Source of the DNA: Coturnix japonica
Lineage: Eukaryota > Chordata > Aves > Galliformes > Phasianidae
Direction of reading: 5' to 3'
NCBI RefSeq assembly: GCF_001577835.2
Contig: NC_029518.1
Coordinates: 51,988,878-52,052,877, forward strand
DNA length: 64,000 bases
Position 1 is the first letter of the stretch. Each line of letters opens with the position of its first letter. Below are positions 61,801 to 64,000 of the stretch, in pieces. Both the position numbers and the translations under genes were made by a program. The notes under the pieces are model-generated. The model worked only from the letters and a program-made list of their open reading frames with translations, was not told the DNA's origin and did no database searches.

Positions 61801-64000
61801 TTTTTTTGCTCCTCTGAAGAACACCATGGCTCTTCGATCCCCCAGACACCTTCAGTGTATTGATTTCTCTCAGGTGTAGCAGGAAAACTGCCCATTTAGC
61901 ACTAGGCAAAGCAAACTGTGTTTGTTAGCTTGACTCTGAGGAAGCACTTCCCTACAGCTGCCCTTTTGCAGTGGTCTTATTGGGCTCCTTGTGCTTGTGA
62001 TGCTGGGGAGAAGCACCATTCAGATGTTCCAGAACAGCCATTCTTAACATCTTACAGTAACCATGAGGCTTGGCTAAATGTTTTTCAATGTTGTATCAGC
62101 ATTTGAAGAAAACTGATATGAACTATACACTGTGTGTGAATACCTGTTTGAGTAACACAGCTCACAGCAATTTAATCACTGGCATTTGTCTGCTGGTTTA
62201 ACCTGAGGAATGAAATCAGAAACAAGCCTATGGGAAGACAATAATGAATTTTGGGAATTTTCATCTTTACTGTGACTGACACAAGTAACATGGTGAGTGA
62301 TAGTTTCCTGCCAAAGCTCGCCTTGAGTCAGAGTGCGCCTTGTTTCTAGTGCACAACAACCAGATGATTGCGACTGTCACTGGCCAGGACAACTCAGAGG
62401 CAATAAAAAGCCAAGGTTAATTTCCCAGTGCAATCAGTATAAAGGCCATCATGATAGCACGACAGAATATGACATACACACATGAATGCCATTCCCTTCT
62501 CCCCCTCATGTGCTTGTAGTTCCAGGCAGGGCTGTCACAGAGCTCTGATCAAGGAAGCAATCACTGACACAGCGGCTATGGAGGACAGAAACACACATGG
62601 CATGCTGGGCTCAAAGCCACGGGACATGGGAATCTGCACTGGCACACAGGGAGACAGCTCTGGTTCATTCTCCCCTCTTCACTAGGCTGTGTTGGGCTTT
62701 GCTCTCAGCCCAGCATATACTATCCCCGTCAAACACTTCTGCTGCCTTTCTCTTTCCAAGGCATCTCAGCACACCTCCTTCCCACACAAAGAGTGGTGCC
62801 ACCTCTGTGTTTTTATCCCTGCATCAGACACCACTCTCTTACCTCAGCCATCACCAGATCTCCCTGCTTCAGTTCCCCTCAGCTGTGTCCAGTAACAATG
62901 GCTTTTCCACCCTCCCCAGGGCGTGTGCTGCCCACATCAGTCACTGCAGGCCCAAAGCTTGCCCTTCCAACGCCCTTCTCTCTTTGCCACAGTGCAATCC
63001 CCAAACACCACTGTCAGACCACAAGCAGCTTCAGGTCATGCTGTGCTAAATGCCATACACACTGTGCACTGCTCGCAGAACCCATAGGAGGAAAGCTGGT
63101 GCGTGACAAGGGATGCCTGAGAGAACACATAAAGGTGGAAGCATGAGAGGACTGAGAGCAGTGGGATGCAGGAGGACCCACCCCTCGTGTATCTTTGGTT
63201 CTCTGCCAGCACAACAGACTCAAAGTACACCTGCTATTGCTGTTTGTGCCCCTCCACTCCGTGCATTAGAAACGAGGAGCACTAGCAACTTGCTTCTCAC
63301 ACAAAGCAAGTCTATACTGGCTATATGACAAAAAAGAGTTATGAAGTATAAAATGTTCATAGCCACATTCCCCATGCAAAATTTATAACAGTTATCCTCA
63401 TCCCACAACCTGTTAAGGAAAAACACCTATAAATAGGAAACTCCTTCAGGTTGCCTTCTAGACATACAGCATCAGCGGTGTACACATGATTTTGACTGAT
63501 GATACCACCTCGAATTTTATTTATGCCTGGACAGCATCCTGAGGAACAGAAATGAACACAAACCAGATCCATAAAATGGGATTCTCTAGCTTTATGGCCA
63601 ACGCACTATGTGAATTCAGTTAAAACTGATTTCAGAAGGAGCATGACAGAAATTTGGCTGCATCCTCTAGAAGAAAGGTTGCAAATAATTCACCCAACAG
63701 CAAGTCAAGAGTGAGAATGTTATTGTGTAACCACACTTAAGACAAACACCATTTTCAGCACATAATTGAATAGAAGTAACACTCCAGCCAAATTAGCCTG
63801 CTTGACTCGGTGCACCAAAGGGTGAAGCAATCAGAATTGCTTCCTCTTATCCAACACGGGTTTGCTCAGCCAAAAACCAAAGAGCAGCGCTGCGCCTGTT
63901 GGCCACTAAGACACGCTGGGTGGACGCAGACTGTGCTGCCAACCTTTTGCACGTTGGCTGAACGTTGCGTGGGCTCCCGCAGCACCCACACAAAGAGGAC
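58840..64000. other. Presumed AKAP7 intron or upstream region; CpG-richer right edge
   Basis: There are no recognisable exons. Frames near 62.5-63.2 kb are chance openings in a pyrimidine-rich + strand. From about 63,860 to the end CpG density rises (GCGCTGCGCC, CACGCTG, GACGCAG, CACGTTG, AACGTTGCG, CCCGCAG), which may be the edge of a CpG island lying beyond the window. Confidence 0.5.

Noticed and set aside
62482-63230. Overlapping open frames in all three + frames near 62.5-63.2 kb
   Set aside because: Several frames open together in a C-rich stretch is a composition effect, not coding.

Overview
The window looks like nuclear DNA from a galliform bird, most likely chicken or a close relative. 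Three things support this. Several CR1 LINE 3' ends carry the avian ATTCTATGA-type tail. A mariner-family MITE matches the Galluhop type as I remember it. The one recognisable gene fragment, the last exon of AKAP7, has a bird-like variant of the known sequence. AKAP7 lies on chicken chromosome 3 as far as I recall; that placement is from memory and not shown by the sequence. The base composition is AT-rich, open reading frames are short, and almost all of them are chance.

Layout. Positions 1-41,200 hold no exon I can recognise. This is intergenic DNA 3' of AKAP7. It contains scattered CR1 fragments (near 3.4, 4.3, 18.5, 19.1, 22.4, 25.2, 26.6 and 31 kb), one 240-bp Galluhop-type mariner MITE with TA target sites (8,372-8,611), a possible hAT remnant (10.6 kb), poly(A), poly(G) and (TA)n tracts, a TATA/CRE/NRF1-like cluster near 7.2-7.4 kb that could be a promoter or enhancer, and some AT-rich blocks with homeodomain-type motifs that could be conserved noncoding elements.

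Positions 41,200-43,430 hold the 3' end of AKAP7 on the minus strand. The terminal coding exon (43,227-43,429) encodes the PKA RII-binding helix. A second exon-like block (42,291-42,493) lies 733 bp further downstream. It has the same splice phase, the same length (203 nt), its own stop codon and a different, helix-forming peptide. It may be an alternative terminal exon.

Positions 43,430-64,000 are read as the long AKAP7 intron or introns, with the remaining AKAP7 exons beyond the right edge. They contain two CR1 copies (48.6 and 57.3 kb), a 40-bp perfect AT palindrome, and three minus-strand exon-like blocks (58.6, 56.3 and 47.5 kb). The reading phases of these blocks can chain in frame into the AKAP7 terminal exon. 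If transcribed, they would give a short isoform with a predicted transmembrane N-terminus. This is an inference from splice signals and frame only and needs RNA evidence.

No RNA genes, CRISPR arrays or retroviral elements were recognised. The most distinctive items are a 26-bp micro-inversion inside the tail of a CR1 element at 26.8 kb and the paired 203-nt terminal exons of AKAP7.
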